DNA of 64,000 bases from Halicephalobus mephisto (taxonomy: Eukaryota > Nematoda > Chromadorea > Rhabditida > Panagrolaimidae). A program made the position numbers and the translations under genes. This document shows, piece by piece, positions 44,341 to 60,921 of the stretch (the first letter of the stretch is position 1; every line of letters begins with the position of its first letter). Where the stretch lies: the NCBI GenBank assembly GCA_009193035.1, contig SWDT01000275.1, forward strand, positions 1-64,000. The letters are read 5' to 3'. The notes beneath the pieces were generated by a model. The model saw only the letters and a list, made by a program, of their open reading frames with translations, ran no database searches and had not been told where the DNA came from.

Positions 44341-46777
44341 CACTATTTTGGAAATCCGATATCCTTCGATTTTCTTAAATTTTATTAATATTTGTTTATT
44401 TTCAAAAATAGAATAAAACCAGAAGTGAGCGATTTTTGGATTTTGAAAGAAAATAAATTTTTTTTAAATTTTTCTATATTTTTCGCGATACTATCATTGG
44501 ATATTTTACGTCTGGCAATTAAGCAGTGGCACGCAAACCGAAAGAAGGATTTATATAAGACGTTAGTTTTCGTTAAAAATTTATGAGGAACCGAGTGGAG
44601 TCCGATTTATTTTTTTTTTTGGAAAGTACTTGTTTGAAAAACTTTCATTTTCTAAACCAGTTAAAAACTATTCAGTATTAAGTCATTCAAGTATCAAAAG
44701 CCCTTAGGCAATTTTTAAAAAATCTAAAAAAATTATTTCTAAAAAATCTAAAAAAAATTATTTTTAAAAAATCTAAAAAAAAAATATTTTTTAAAAATGC
44801 AAAAAATTGAATTTGTTGATGATCAACTACTTATTGCTGCCGGGATTCTAATTCGGACATGACTGGCGGGAATTTTATCCGGATATTTCGACTGGTAGGA
44901 CATTCATTCCTTTCTCGGCTGGGCCCGACGGCGTTTGCTCCCCTTCGATTTTTGTTGATTTAGAAGTTATTTTTAAATTAATTTTTTCTTACTTAATTGA
45001 AATATTAAATTAATTTAACGAAAAAAATTATAAAATTTAGGACATAAGGAGAGCAACTGTCGTACAGCCCCTTTTTCAGTTTTTTGTTCATCAGATTTGT
45101 TACGATAGAAACAGGAAAAATATCACTAATCTTTATTCACTAATAAAGCTCAGACGAATATTATATATCCCATACTCATATAAGATAACAGATGGTTCTA
45201 TTCTTACTGTACAGTATCTTAGATTCCTTGATATTTAGGCTACTCCTTCAGTTCCTATCTTTTTAGTCTAGTTTCTGTCCCAATACTAATCTTTACTCAC
45301 TAATAAGGATCAGATGAATATTATATATTTCACATTTATACAAGATAAACAAGAGTCTCATTCCTGTTCTACCGTATTTTACATTCCCTGATATTTAGGC
45401 TATCTTTTCAATTCCTATCTTTTTAGTCTAGTTTCTGTCCCAATACTAATCTTTACTCACTAATAAGGCTCAGACGAATATCATATATCTCACACTCATA
45501 CAAGACAACCAAAGATCTCACTTATATCCTACAGTATTCTATGATTCCTAATATTTAAACTATTCCTTCAAATGCTCTCTTTTTAGTCTAGTTTCTGTCC
45601 CAATACTAATCTTTACTCACTAATAAGGATCAGACGAATATTATATATTTTACACTCATATAAGATAAACAAAAGTCTCATTCCTGTTGTACAGTATCTT
45701 ACATTTCTTGATATTTAGGCTACTCCTTCAGTTCCTATCTTTTTAGTCTAGTTTCTGTCCCAATACTAATCTTTACTTACTAATAAGGATCAGACGAATA
45801 TTATATATCCCATACTCATACAAGATAAACAAGGATCTCATTCCTGTTCTATAATATTTTACATTTTTTGATATTTAGGCTATCTTTTCAGGTCCTTTTT
45901 TCGAGTGTAGTTTCTGTCCTAGGAATACCAAAAAAGTTACTTTTTGCCGGTTTTTCCGGTCTTGAAAATGGAGTCTGCTTTTTCGTTAAAGTTGGACTAT
46001 CTTCTTCAAAAAATTGAGTTAATTAAGAACTAACTTGGTTCTTTTCTTGTGATTAAAAAAATTTATTTTAATCTGAAACGAAGGTAATTTGGGACTTTCA
46101 TGTTATGTCTAAAATCGTCATTCTCCCTAAAAACGTAGTAGACATGGTTCAATAAGCATGTCCATTCTCGTCGCCTTCAATTTGAAATATATTTTTTCGC
46201 AAAACCAATAATCGAATTTCGGACAAAGTATCTGAATTCTTACGAGCCACTTTTATAAATTTTTATCTTGGTTTTCATATAGTCAAGTTACTTTGAAAAT
46301 TACTGTAAAATCAGAATTTTCAAAAATCTTTAATTTTCGAAATTTTTATGATTAAAATAATTTTAAAAATTACTGTAAAATTAGAATTTTTAACATTTTT
46401 TCGGAGTTTTTTTGTAGTCAAGTTACTTTGAAAATTACTGTAAAATCAGAATTTTCAAAAATTTTTAATTTTTTTGATTAAAATAATTTTAAAATTTACT
46501 GTAAAATTAGAATTTTTAATTTTTCGAAATTTTTATAATTAAAAGAATTTTAAAATGTACTGTAAAATTTGAAAATTTTTGATTTTTTTGGGATTTTTTA
46601 AATTATTTCGAAATTTTTTATAATTAAAATACTTAAAAAATTACAGTAAATTTTGGGATTTTTATAGTTGCGAAACATGGATTTAAATTAGTATTTTGAA
46701 TTTTCAAAAAAATGACTAATTTGACAAATTCAATAAAAAAGATATTTGATGAATTTTGTTACTTTAATTTTATTCAG
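44341..46777. repeat. Spacer with a 155 bp tandem array
   Basis: 45108-45930 is an array of five to six copies of a roughly 155 bp unit (TTTTTAGTCTAGTTTCTGTC then CCAATACTAATCTTTACTCA), well conserved. 46260-46680 has about eight short units of AAAATTACTGTAAAATCAGA. A 64-codon hydrophobic frame at 44392-44586 was seen but has no other support. Confidence 0.7.
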
Positions 46778-47112
46778 TTAGGAGGTTTCACATCTAGAAA
46801 GTTTAAGCCACAAGGATGACAATGGGACATCCGGCGACTTTTCGAATTGTGGCGGGGAAGGCTGGACTTTCCGTCGGATGTCTAACTCGCTGTTCATCGT
46901 TAAAGCCTCCGGGAGCCAATGTTGTTCTTCACTAGTCTCATTCTTCGCGCAAAAATGGGCAGTATTGACGACGTCAAGTTTTAGAAGCTCTAGAATTCCG
47001 TGCGTACGACACCCCTCAGGCAATAGACTCCTTGATTAGCTTTTGGCGAGTCGGCTGTCATCAAAGTTTCCTTCTTCATCCGTTGATTCTTCTTTGACAG
47101 TTTTTTCGGCAT
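46778..47112 (-). pseudogene. Broken or unresolved short gene
   Basis: Two overlapping minus-strand frames have protein-like composition. An ATG at 47112 opens 40 codons with a very basic start (MPKKLSKKNQRMKK) and stops at 46990. A second frame without ATG runs from about 47023 to a TAA at 46778, giving some 80 residues ending LSRCETS, with AATAAA 4 bp after the stop. No GT-AG intron joining the two keeps the frame (a 39 bp GTCTAT...TTCTAG candidate is out of phase). It may be a frameshifted gene, a pseudogene or a mis-read junction. No family is recognised. Confidence 0.35.
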
Positions 47113-47589
47113 TTATATTTGGGTTTTTTTTTCTTCATGAAATTGACACCATTTTTTTTTAAATTTTAAATTTAAAAATTTTTATTTTTATTATTTTAAA
47201 AAATCGCAAAGTTGTCTGGATAAAACGAATTATCCTTTTCCGTGAATATTGTAATTTTTTTTTAAAATTAATTTTAGCACACAAATTTAAAAAAATGCGA
47301 CAGACTCAATCACGTAAATCGGTTTCCCGTACATCCGTCGAGTGCCTCTCAGCACGACACTAAATTTTCGAAAACATACCTAAATAAAGATAAAAAGGTT
47401 AGTTTTTCTTCGATATCCATTGTTGTTAAATAAGCATTGAACCTTGGGATTCCTCGAGGTGAAAAAATTTGCGTATAGTTTATGTAAATGTAGGACTGAC
47501 ACCCTGCTAAAACGCAACCAACCGAGAGGGCGCGGTCCCGGAACGAAAGGCCTGCATATCAATTAGGTCCGTTACTGTAGCTGAAAGAA

Positions 47590-47851
47590 CTGCTTACTCA
47601 TTGTTTTTTGTTTTTATAATTGTTGTTGTTGTTATTATTGTTTTTTGTGTTGTTCATATATTAAAAAGTTTTTATACTTCATCTCTTACATGTTCCCGGA
47701 ACAAAAAATCCTATCTGTGTGTTGTGTTACTACCATTATTTTTTCATTTTTATTGCTATTATTTATGTTTTTCTGTGTCGTTCATATATTAAAAACTACT
47801 AATATCTCCTAATCTCCTAACTAGTTCCAGAACGGAAAACCCTCATCAATT

Positions 47852-47882
<31 letters not shown>

Positions 47883-48260
47883 GTTGTTGTTGTTATTACT
47901 ATTGTTATTTTTATTATTATTATTGTTTTTTGTGTGTTGTTGACATGTTAAATAGTTCTGCCTCATCTTTCACGTGATACCGGAACGAAAAATTCTGGTT
48001 ATTAATCATCCGTTTGTTGTTTTTGTTTTTGCGTGTTGTTGATATATTGGATAACTTTAATATCTCATTTTTCACACCATCCCGAGATGGAAACTTCTGC
48101 ATACCAATGGACTACTGTAGACGAGAAAGAACCCTGCTATTAGACTTATTATGTTTTTCATTGTTTTCACATGTGGTTGATATATTGACCAACACTAGGT
48201 CCCCGGCTTTCACACGGTCCCGGACGAGGAACCCTGCACGTCAATCAGCTGTGTAGTTGC
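47590..48260. repeat. Diverged tandem repeat of about 165 bp with GTT/ATT tracts
   Basis: Four to five copies with TGTGTTGTTGATATATTRRA, 'tctcatytttcac' and 'cggaacgaaaaaycct', separated by (ATT)n/(GTT)n microsatellites, the longest at 47855-47930. No gene is supported. Confidence 0.65.
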
Positions 48261-48269
48261 TTTTACTAT

Positions 48270-48960
48270 TTTTGCCATTGCGGTTTGTACTGGTGTTAGT
48301 TATTAAATAACCCAAACTGCTTTCCCTATCACCTAAAACCTAACACTTGCGAAACGCTTGAATGCCTCAAGTGTCAATTCAATGTTAGTCCTATTCTACT
48401 TAAAAACCTCCGAACGAGCTTTCTGACACTTTGAATTACAATAAAGAGTTTCCTGAAGCACACTCGGATGAATATTCTCATTCAGGCAATGGTTTCAATG
48501 CCATGGAACTTTGCTGAGATTAGCATTGACTTAAATTTCGGGAAGGCTCCGTAAATTGAATTACTCTGGTCTGTAGGGCTTGTTCAGTGCCACCGGGAAA
48601 AAAACTCGAAATAGTTGTCTCGGTTGGAATACTACTTTTGGCAGTTTAATGTTCTAGTGGATATCAATGAAGCCCAGTTGCATGTCAAGCAGCAGTCCCC
48701 GAAATCCTCTGGTGACAGACACTTTGCAGAGTCAACTCTAAGAAGCATCATTTTTCATTTTGAATCTATTCGATCCAGTCAGAGACCCAATTAGCGCCTT
48801 TGGGTCTCCTTTTTCTGGATTCTTGCTTTAGGGTATTTTTGATGATGTAGAGTTGGGTGTCATCAAGCTTTTTAGGTATTAAAATCGTCTCCGACTAAAA
48901 AATAATTTATGAGGAAACAGATTCGAAGCTAGCTGGGATCCAACTGGCTTTTTAATTTTA
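48270..48960. other. Unique, base-balanced region upstream of the innexin core
   Basis: About 650 bp of non-repetitive sequence with few A/T runs, unlike the DNA on either side. No long open frame. It holds the candidate first innexin exon (48667-48711) and is the best candidate for the innexin promoter. Confidence 0.4.
48667..48711 (+). CDS. Candidate first coding exon of the innexin
   Basis: An ATG followed by 15 codons (MKPSCMSSSSPRNPL) reaches a donor GTGACA in phase 0, the phase required by the acceptor at 49849. Innexins of this subgroup often have short Ser/Pro-rich isoform-specific N-termini. The link crosses 1.1 kb and rests on phase and composition only. The core exon also has its own in-frame ATG at 49864. 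Confidence 0.35.
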
Positions 48961-49009
48961 TACAAATTTAACTATTTTTTATAAAAATTTTTATTTTTAA
49001 ATTTATTTT

Positions 49010-49330
49010 TTTTAAAAAACTCCAAATTTAACTAATTTTTTAAAATTTATTAAAAAAATAATTTTAAATTTAACTATTTTTTATAAAAATTTTTATTTTT
49101 AAATTTATTTTTTTAAAAAAACTCCAAATTTAACTAATTTTTAAAATTTATTAAAAAAATAATTCTAAATTTAACTATTTTTTATAAAAATTTTTATTTT
49201 TAAATTTATTTTTTTAAAAAACTCCAAATTTAACTAATTTTTTAAAATTTATTAAAAAAATAATTCTAAATTTAACTACTTTTTATAAAAATTTTTTTTT
49301 TGAATTTTTTAAAATTTAAGTTTTTTAAAA
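49010..49330. repeat. Tandem repeat of about 95 bp
   Basis: Three and a half copies of TTTAACTATTTTTTATAAAA, TTTTTATTTTTAAATTTATT and AACTCCAAATTTAACTAATT, in the presumed innexin intron 1. A second array of roughly 60 bp units sits at 49670-49840. Confidence 0.75.
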
Positions 49331-49848
49331 ATTCTTTATTTTTGAATTTACTTTTTTAAAAGTGACCTCATTTGAGCTGGTCAATTAAGTTTAAAAAACT
49401 TAAATATTTCGAAAGCAGATGTTCTTTAGTTTTTTGGATTTGAATGGCTTTATCCAAGACATCTAGGTCAATAATCTGACAGCCGCTACTAATAAAAAAA
49501 TTATTTTTAATAAAAAGTGGATTTTACTTGGAAAAGTATTTTAAAAAGTAGATTTTATTCAAAAAGTTACTTTAAAAATAAATTTTAAAAATTAAAAAAA
49601 AATTTGTTTAAAAAAGTAGTTAAATTTGGAGAAAAAATTTCATTAAAATGAATTTTGTTTTAAAGAATTTTTTAAACTGAATTTTTTTGAAAAAGTTGTT
49701 TTAAAAATTACTTAAATTTGAAAAAAAATTTTTAAACTGAATTTTTTTGAAAAAGTTGTTTTAAAAATTACTTAAATTTGGAAAAAATTTTTAAAATGAA
49801 TTTTTTTGAAAAAGTTGTTTTAAAAATTTATTAAATTTGTTTCTTTAG

Positions 49849-52800
49849 GTTCTTTCTGCTGGTATGCTTCTATATTACTTGGCGGCCATCTTCAAGGGCC
49901 TCCATCCGAGAGTCGACGATGATTTTGTCGATAAACTGAATTATCATTATACATCTGCTATAATATTTGCATTTGCGATTATCGTATCAGCTAAACAGTA
50001 CGTAGGATATCCGATTCAATGTTGGGTACCAGCTCAGTTCACAGGTTTGATTTTTATTATTTTTTTTAAATTTAATTTTTTGAGATTTTTGAATTCGCGC
50101 GCAAAAAGTGCGAAATGACTGAAAAATGGAAAAAATGGCAAATCTGGCAACTTGGTCAAAATTGACTCGCGCTTTTTCTTTTGCCTAAATTTTAGCACTT
50201 TTTGGAAATTCGTTTAGAGACAATTTTGAAAAATTTAATTTTAAAAAAATTGTATTTTTGAAATTTTTGAATTCCCGCGCAATGACTGAAAAGTGGAAAA
50301 AATGGCAAATCTGGCAACTTGGTCAAAATCGACTCGCGCTTTTTTGCCTAAATTTTAGGACTTTTTCGTAAAAAAATTATTTTTAATTTTTATAATATGA
50401 TTCTCTCCAGATGCATGGGAACAGTACACAGAGAACTATTGCTGGGTTGAGAACACTTACTATCTCCCGTTGACGAGTGCATTTCCATTAGAATACGGAG
50501 ACAGAAGGTAAGTAATAGTCTTCCGTGAGAAGGAACCTAATACTTTGTTTCAGGGCCAGACAAATAAGTTACTATCAATGGGTGCCCTTCGTTCTGGCAT
50601 TAGAAGCCCTAATGTTTTATGTACCGTGCATAATGTGGAGAGGACTTCTCCATTGGCATTCAGGTTCGGAATTTTAAAGAAATTAAAATAAAAAATTCAA
50701 AAAATTAAATTTTAAAAAATTCAAAAAATTAAATTTTAAAAAATTCAAAAAATTAAAATTTTAAAACCAAAATTAAAGAAATTGAAATAAAAAAGTTCAA
50801 AAAATTAAAATAAAAAAATTAAAATTAAAGAAATTTTGAAAAATTAAATTGAAATTTTTAAAAAACTGAATTTAAAAAAATTAATTTCAAACCCGTCAAA
50901 ATTACGAAACAGTATAAATGCAAAATTGACACTTGGCTTACTGTAGTACTTATTAAGTTTTTGGAATTTGAGTCAGGACAATTTCGTAAAAGTTTTAATT
51001 TTTGTATTAGGATGATTGTTTTAGGAATAAATGTCCAGAGTTTGACTCAGATGGCTTGTGACGCCAGAATGATGGACGCGGATGCCAGATCGGCTACAGT
51101 ACAGACGATAGCGGGTCACATGGAAGACGCCCTGGAGATCCAGAGAGAGGTTTCAGATGTCTCTAGTCTCTGTGCAGGCAAACGATGGAGCTCCTACGTG
51201 ACGTGTCTTTACGTATTTATCAAATTGTTGTACATGATAAATGTAGTGGCGCAAATATTCTTGCTCAATCTATTTCTCGGAACCGACAATCTGTTTTACG
51301 GATTCCATATTCTCAAAGATCTTCTGAATGGTCGGGAATGGGAAGTTAGTGGTAATTTTCCTCGAGTAACCATGTGCGATTTCGAGGTAAGTTAAAAAAT
51401 AAATAATCATTAATATTAAAATTTAAAAAAGTTGTGTAAAATTTTTTGAGATTTTTAAATTCGCGCGCAATGAGAGCGAAATGATTGAAAAATGGAAAAA
51501 ATGGCAAATCTGGTAACTTGATCAAAATTGACTCGCGCTTTTTCTTTTACCTAAATTTTAGGGCTTTTTGGAAATTCGTTTTGAAATAATTTTGTGAAAA
51601 ATTTAATTTTAAAAAATTGTATTTTTGAATTCCCGCGCAAAGTGAAGAAATTTCACGAAAGTGGCAAAGATGATAAATTTGGCAAATCATTCCCAAAATT
51701 GACTCGCTCTGTCCTCTCTCTCTCGTTGCACGCTCTGTTTTTATTTTACCTAAATTTTTTGAATTTGTGTTTATGATTTTGTTTGCATTTTATTTTTTTA
51801 TATAATTTTTACTTTCTAGGTGCGGGTACTTGGAAATGTACATCATCACACCGTTCAATGTGTGCTGATGATCAACATGTTTAACGAAAAGATATTCTTA
51901 TTTTTGTGGTTCTGGTTCTTCATGGTGTCTGTGGTCTCATTATTCTCAATGGGTCATTGGATGTTGATTTCATTCCTTCCAGGACAGGTATGTTTACTTT
52001 TCCGGAAAATTTAAATTGTGAACAATTATCTTTGTCGAATTTCTATAGGACTCCCTTGAGGGCCGAAAATGGCCATGTTTGAGTTTTTTAAATATTTTTA
52101 TTTGGCATTTTCCAGCACATGAAGTTTGTCAAGAAATACCTGAGAGCGACAGATTTGGCCACGGACAGACAATCTGTGAAGAAATTTGTTCATAAATTCC
52201 TTGGATTCGACGGAGTTTTCTGTATGAGGATGATCAGTGCTCATGCTGGAGATATAATGGCGACAGAATTGATAGTTGCCCTATGGCATAACTTCAATGA
52301 TAGAGTACGAAAAAGTCCAATTGAAATGTTTGAAGGTGGAGTTAGTCAATCACCATCGAAACTCGACAACAACTTCAAAACATGGTTATTGGGTCAAACC
52401 AGGTATAGCAACTCTAGCTCTTACAATCAACCACGTTAATCCATGGCATTGCTTGTCGTTTGTTTTGTACTAGTGGAACAGGTCCCGGGATTGGATATAT
52501 CGGTACTAGACACATTTGGCAAGCAGGCAGAGAGGCAAACATACACTATCACATCTACAGTACGCTTTACACCTATTTATTATTGAAAATTATCCATTGC
52601 AAAGTATCAGTACTCTGGTTTATCGAAGTTGATCCAAGTTCAAAGTCCAAATTTCAACTTTTCGCGCTAAAACAACTTTTTAGATTTTTCGTTCTAAAAC
52701 ATAATTTTTGAGATTTATAATTTTCGTTCTAGGATATAATTCTTGAGGCGAAAAATCCAGATATTAAATTATGTCAATTTAGATAAGATTTTTGAAACAG

Positions 52801-53030
52801 AAAAATTTTTTTTAACAGAAAAGTTTAAATTTTGACCTTGAATTCTGATTTTCAACTTTGATGAAACAGAACACAATAGCTGCTTTTTTCTGTTTTCCCT
52901 TTCGTTTTTAGCCGGAACCAGTCCCGGAGGCTATCCACATCAAAATACGAGCAACTGCCTGTGATTGTGTCGTGCCTTATTATGACCTATCTTAGTTGCT
53001 TTATTTTTTCAGAGCAAAACCTCAGTTTGA
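49849..53030 (+). CDS. Innexin gap-junction protein (UNC-7/INX-19-like group)
   Basis: Exons 49849-50044, 50411-50507, 50554-50663, 51025-51386, 51820-51987, 52116-52402, 52912-52960, 53013-53030 give 428 residues (15 more with the candidate first exon). Innexins have four membrane spans and assemble into invertebrate gap junctions. Seen here: an N-terminal stretch [20 protein letters not shown], span 1, extracellular loop 1 with paired Cys ([20 protein letters not shown]), the signature YYQWVPF at the start of span 2, the cytoplasmic loop, the second extracellular loop ending [20 protein letters not shown], and span 4 ([19 protein letters not shown]). The tail ends SKYEQLPSKTSV; T-S-V is a class I PDZ ligand. 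The last two introns are my choice: reading on instead gives a hydrophobic tail that no innexin should have. The exon 3 donor is GTTCGG. Confidence 0.88.
50085..50350. repeat. Dispersed 'GCGCGCAAA...AATGGCAAATCTGGCAA' repeat, two copies
   Basis: Two copies in innexin intron A (50085-50180, 50268-50350) and two more in the intron after the 51025-51386 exon (51458-51560, 51628-51740). They share GGAAAAAATGGCAAATCTGG and a terminal GACTCGCGC. Relatives in both orientations occur at 5700-7070 and 7490-7700. Confidence 0.65.
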
Positions 53031-53185
53031 TGGGGCAAATCCAATTCGTGGAAAGAAAAGAAGGAAATCAGACGGTTACTTTACCTTTGTTTAAGAACAT
53101 ATATAACATGTGCCAAATTTTACAATACTACCAAATATTTACTCAAGGCAATATTCATCAATTTTAAATATCCAGAGTGCCATTA

Positions 53186-53398
53186 ATGTTCTGCAAAGGC
53201 TTTTTCGCCGTGTTGTTACTTCTTTTAACTATATGTGCTTCTTCTGCTATCCTTGATATATTTTTAAAATTAATTTCACTACCCATTATTGTCTTCGATG
53301 AAAAACACGGTGCTTTTTTATCCAAAATGGAATATTTTCCAATGTCAAATATCCTGCCATCCATGATTGCCGTTGAATTAGGAACTCACGGGTTCTGA
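53186..53398 (+). CDS. Small secreted protein, single exon
   Basis: An ATG at 53186 opens 70 codons to TGA at 53396-53398. Residues 1-21 (MFCKGFFAVLLLLLTICASSA) are a textbook signal peptide with a small-residue cleavage site. The mature part of about 49 residues has no cysteine and no dibasic site and is not recognised. A TATCCAG acceptor ends at 53175, 10 bp before the ATG, and the gene starts 155 bp after the innexin stop, so it could be the second gene of an operon (inference). Base composition is less A/T-rich than its surroundings. What else: a chance frame, though the leader is very convincing. Confidence 0.5.
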   Translation: MFCKGFFAVLLLLLTICASSAILDIFLKLISLPIIVFDEKHGAFLSKMEYFPMSNILPSMIAVELGTHGF

Positions 53399-53754
53399 AT
53401 TTTTTCCATTTTTTTTTCAACCAAAATAGCACTGTGAAAAAATGCCACATCACGGAACCTCATACTTTCCTACACTGCCAAATTTATTTGGTTTTTATTT
53501 TTCTACCATAGTTGCGAAATAATATTTGCCTCTTTAGCCTCACCTGCCCAGTGTGTCATGAAATATCTAAAGTTATGTGGTACTTGTGTCCCGAATTTGC
53601 TGATTTTAAATTTGAAAATAGTTTAAATTTTTATGTTATAGTTTTATCTAAAAATTGCAAAGTTATTTAAAATAATTTTTTGTTTTTGAATCAAAGTCAA
53701 TAGATTTGAAATACATGTCGGGACACAAGTATTATGTAATTATCTTTTTGGGAT

Positions 53755-54175
53755 AGAAATGCTTGGGATATATGTCTAAGATATAAATGTCTGGGACATA
53801 TGTTTGGGATATATATATTCGGGATATGTATATCTGGGACACAAATGTTTGGGATACATATCTGGAACATGTATGTCTGGGATATATATATTCGGAACAT
53901 AAATGTCTGGGATATATATATCCGGGACACAAATTTTTGGGACATGTATGTCTGGGACACATATATCCGAGACACAAATGTTTGGGACACATATATCCGA
54001 GACATAAATGTCTGGGACACATATATCTGGAACATGTATGTCTGGGACACATATCCGGGACACAAATGTTTGGGACACATATATCTGGAACATGTATGTC
54101 TGGGACACATATATCCGGGACATAAATGTTTGGGACATGCTTGGGATGTATGTATCTGGGATACAGGTGTCATAT
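53755..54175. repeat. Minisatellite, GGGACAYATATATCYGGRACA
   Basis: About 20 units of 18-27 bp reading GGGACACATATATCCGGGAC then ACAAATGTTT, with CATGTATGTCT variants. Unit length is a multiple of three, so several frames on both strands stay open for more than 100 codons (Cys-Pro-Arg, Val-Pro-Asp-Ile and similar periodic peptides). No start context, splice site or codon bias supports translation. Confidence 0.9.
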
Positions 54176-54279
54176 TATGTTTAGAAAACGTCAGTTTTGA
54201 GCATTTTTGATTTGTCCTGTAGATAATATCAGTTTTGTTCTGATTTTTTTGCAACTTGGGTCTTTAAGAAATTCCGGAA

Positions 54280-56310
54280 GCAATCCAAGATTACGCCATA
54301 ATTTTAAAACTTTCAATTTTTTCGACCAACTCTTTGACGGGTATGTTTTGTCTTCACAAATCCTCATTTAACACGATAAATTTTATTTTTCATTTTTCTA
54401 TTGTTTCAAACTGTCTGCCATTTTCTGGCCTTTCTGATAAATAATGTGTTAAATGAGATTTTTGAGCACATTGTGCTTTTTGAAAGATGTTTTAATAAAA
54501 AAGTTCTGGACAAAAAAATAAATCACTTAATCATACTGTAGAAATTTACACAAAATCGGTTTTTAAATTTTTATGTAAAAAAAAATGAATTTCGATTTTT
54601 TACTGTAGAAATCTACACAGGATCACAATTGATGTTTTTAAATTTTTATTTTAAAAAAATGAATTTCGATTTTTTACTGTAGAAATCTGCACAAGATCAC
54701 GACTGATATTTTTAAATTTTTATTTTTTAAAACAGCATGTGAATTGAAACGAACAGCTAAGTCATAGTATACACATAGAAGGATCAGACACAGCAACTAA
54801 TTGTTGACATGGAAGACAGTAATTGGGAGACGGATTCTACCCTAGCCGCGGAATTAACAGACATTCTGAATTTTAAAAATTTTTTAAATTTAAAAAACTC
54901 ATAAACTACCCGCAAAAATTCGCTATTTTTCGATGTTATTCAAAAAAGGCAATTAAGTGTAAATTTTTCGACAAAAATTAATAGTCGACAAAATTGCGGT
55001 GTTTGAGTTTATCCAGATAGTCTTTAGTCAAAAAAAAAATAAAAATAATTAAGGAAATTTAATAATAGCGGCAGTTTTGAAGCGATCAAGAAACCCGGTA
55101 ATAGTCGTGCCAGGAGCCGCTCGTGACAACCTGTTGTTCAATGGTTCCCCTGGGGCATTTAATCTTTTTTCATTTTAAATTTGAATTTTCTTTGATTTTG
55201 ATTGAAATTTGAGCCTAATCTAAGAACGAAAAAACTGGCCTAAAAAGTGAAATGAAAAAATAAATTTCCCAAAATTCATTTTTTTAGATTTTTTTGATCT
55301 TGATTGAAATTTCGAATTATTTCAGGAACAAAAAATGGCCTAAAAAAATAAAAATGAAATTAGTCCTACGAAGTAAAGGAATAAATGTCCAGAAATTTAT
55401 TTTTGATTTTTTCAGGCTAGTTATTTCGGCCAAGATTTTCATTTTAGACCAGTCCAAAAAACTAAAAATTTAGAGAATAGATTTTTAGACATTTTTATTT
55501 CGGCCAAGATTTCCATTTTAGACCAGTTCAAAAAACTAAAAAACTGGCTTAAAAAGGTAGAAAATGTCTAAAAATCTATTTTTTAAAATTCTTTAGGTTA
55601 GTTATTTCAGTTAAAATTTCCACTCCAGACCAGTCCAAAAAATTTAAAAAAACTGATCTACAAATTTAGAGAATAGATTTTTAGACATTTTTATTTCGGC
55701 CAAAATTTTCATTTTAGACCAGTTCAAAGAACTAAAAAAACTGTCTTAAAAAGGTAGAAAATGTCTAAAAATCTATTTTTTAAAACTTTTTAGGCTAATT
55801 ATTTCAGTCAAAATTTCCACTCCAGACCAGTCCAAAAAAGTAAAAAAACTGATCTAAAAACAAAAAAATCAAGAAATGTCCAAAAATCAATTTTCCAGTT
55901 TCTCAGACCAATTATTTCGGTCATTATTGCCACATTAGCCCAGTCTAAAAATTTCAAAAAGAATTATCGGACATTTATTTCTTCAATTTGCGTTGATTTT
56001 GAAATTTTTCTTTTTAGATAAATTTAAATGTAAAACTTATTTAAAATTTTCAAAAATTAAATAAATCAAACACCTCAGGAAAAAAGGGGAAAAAGAGGGG
56101 AGTAAATTACGGTACATAATGCTGACTATTGGCACGATCAAACGAGCTTTAAATTAGGCACCGTCAATCGACGAACTTGGAGTTCATCGACCAGACATGA
56201 CAGTTTCAAAATTGATATGAAGACAAAAAATCCAAGCATATGTAACAAAAAATAAAATTTTAAGCATATTCCAAAATGGAATTCATAATTGAAATGCTAT
56301 TAAAATACTT
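54280..56310. repeat. Repeat-dominated spacer
   Basis: 54520-54730 repeats a roughly 85 bp unit (TTTTTACTGTAGAAATCTRC). 55380-55960 is a roughly 120-130 bp tandem, four copies (CATTTTAGACCAGTCCAAAA ... TTATTTCGGCCAAGATTTC). A 31-codon ATG frame at about 54809, starting MEDSNWETDST, has no splice partner. Nothing else is supported. Confidence 0.6.
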
Positions 56311-56318
56311 TTAAAATC

Positions 56319-60720
<4,402 letters not shown>

Positions 60721-60921
60721 TCAATTTGTCTCAATGGCTTCAGGAGCAGAGACGATGGCTTTAACATGCAGCGAAAAGCGGCTGCCTTTGGCGGTGAAAA
60801 CTACGTTTCATGGCATAGTCGAGTCCGTTTTCCGACTTAGATGCATCTTGTGTGTCGTTCGAAATGGAAACCCACAGATATTGATATATTTAAAAACAAA
60901 GAAAAAAAAATTTAAATTTTT

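Noticed and set aside
44392..44586. 64-codon frame with one hydrophobic span and a basic tail
   Set aside because: Single short frame in A/T-rich DNA without acceptor, leader or poly(A) evidence.
52961..53167. 68-codon frame continuing the innexin tail with a hydrophobic segment
   Set aside because: It begins exactly at a GT and contains a TTTATTTTTTCAG acceptor. Splicing there gives a normal innexin tail, whereas read-through would add a fifth membrane span.
53697..54254. Long open frames on both strands (up to 185 codons) with Cys-Pro-Arg and Val-Pro-Asp-Ile periodicity
   Set aside because: They follow directly from an 18-27 bp minisatellite whose units are multiples of three. No start context, splice sites or codon bias.
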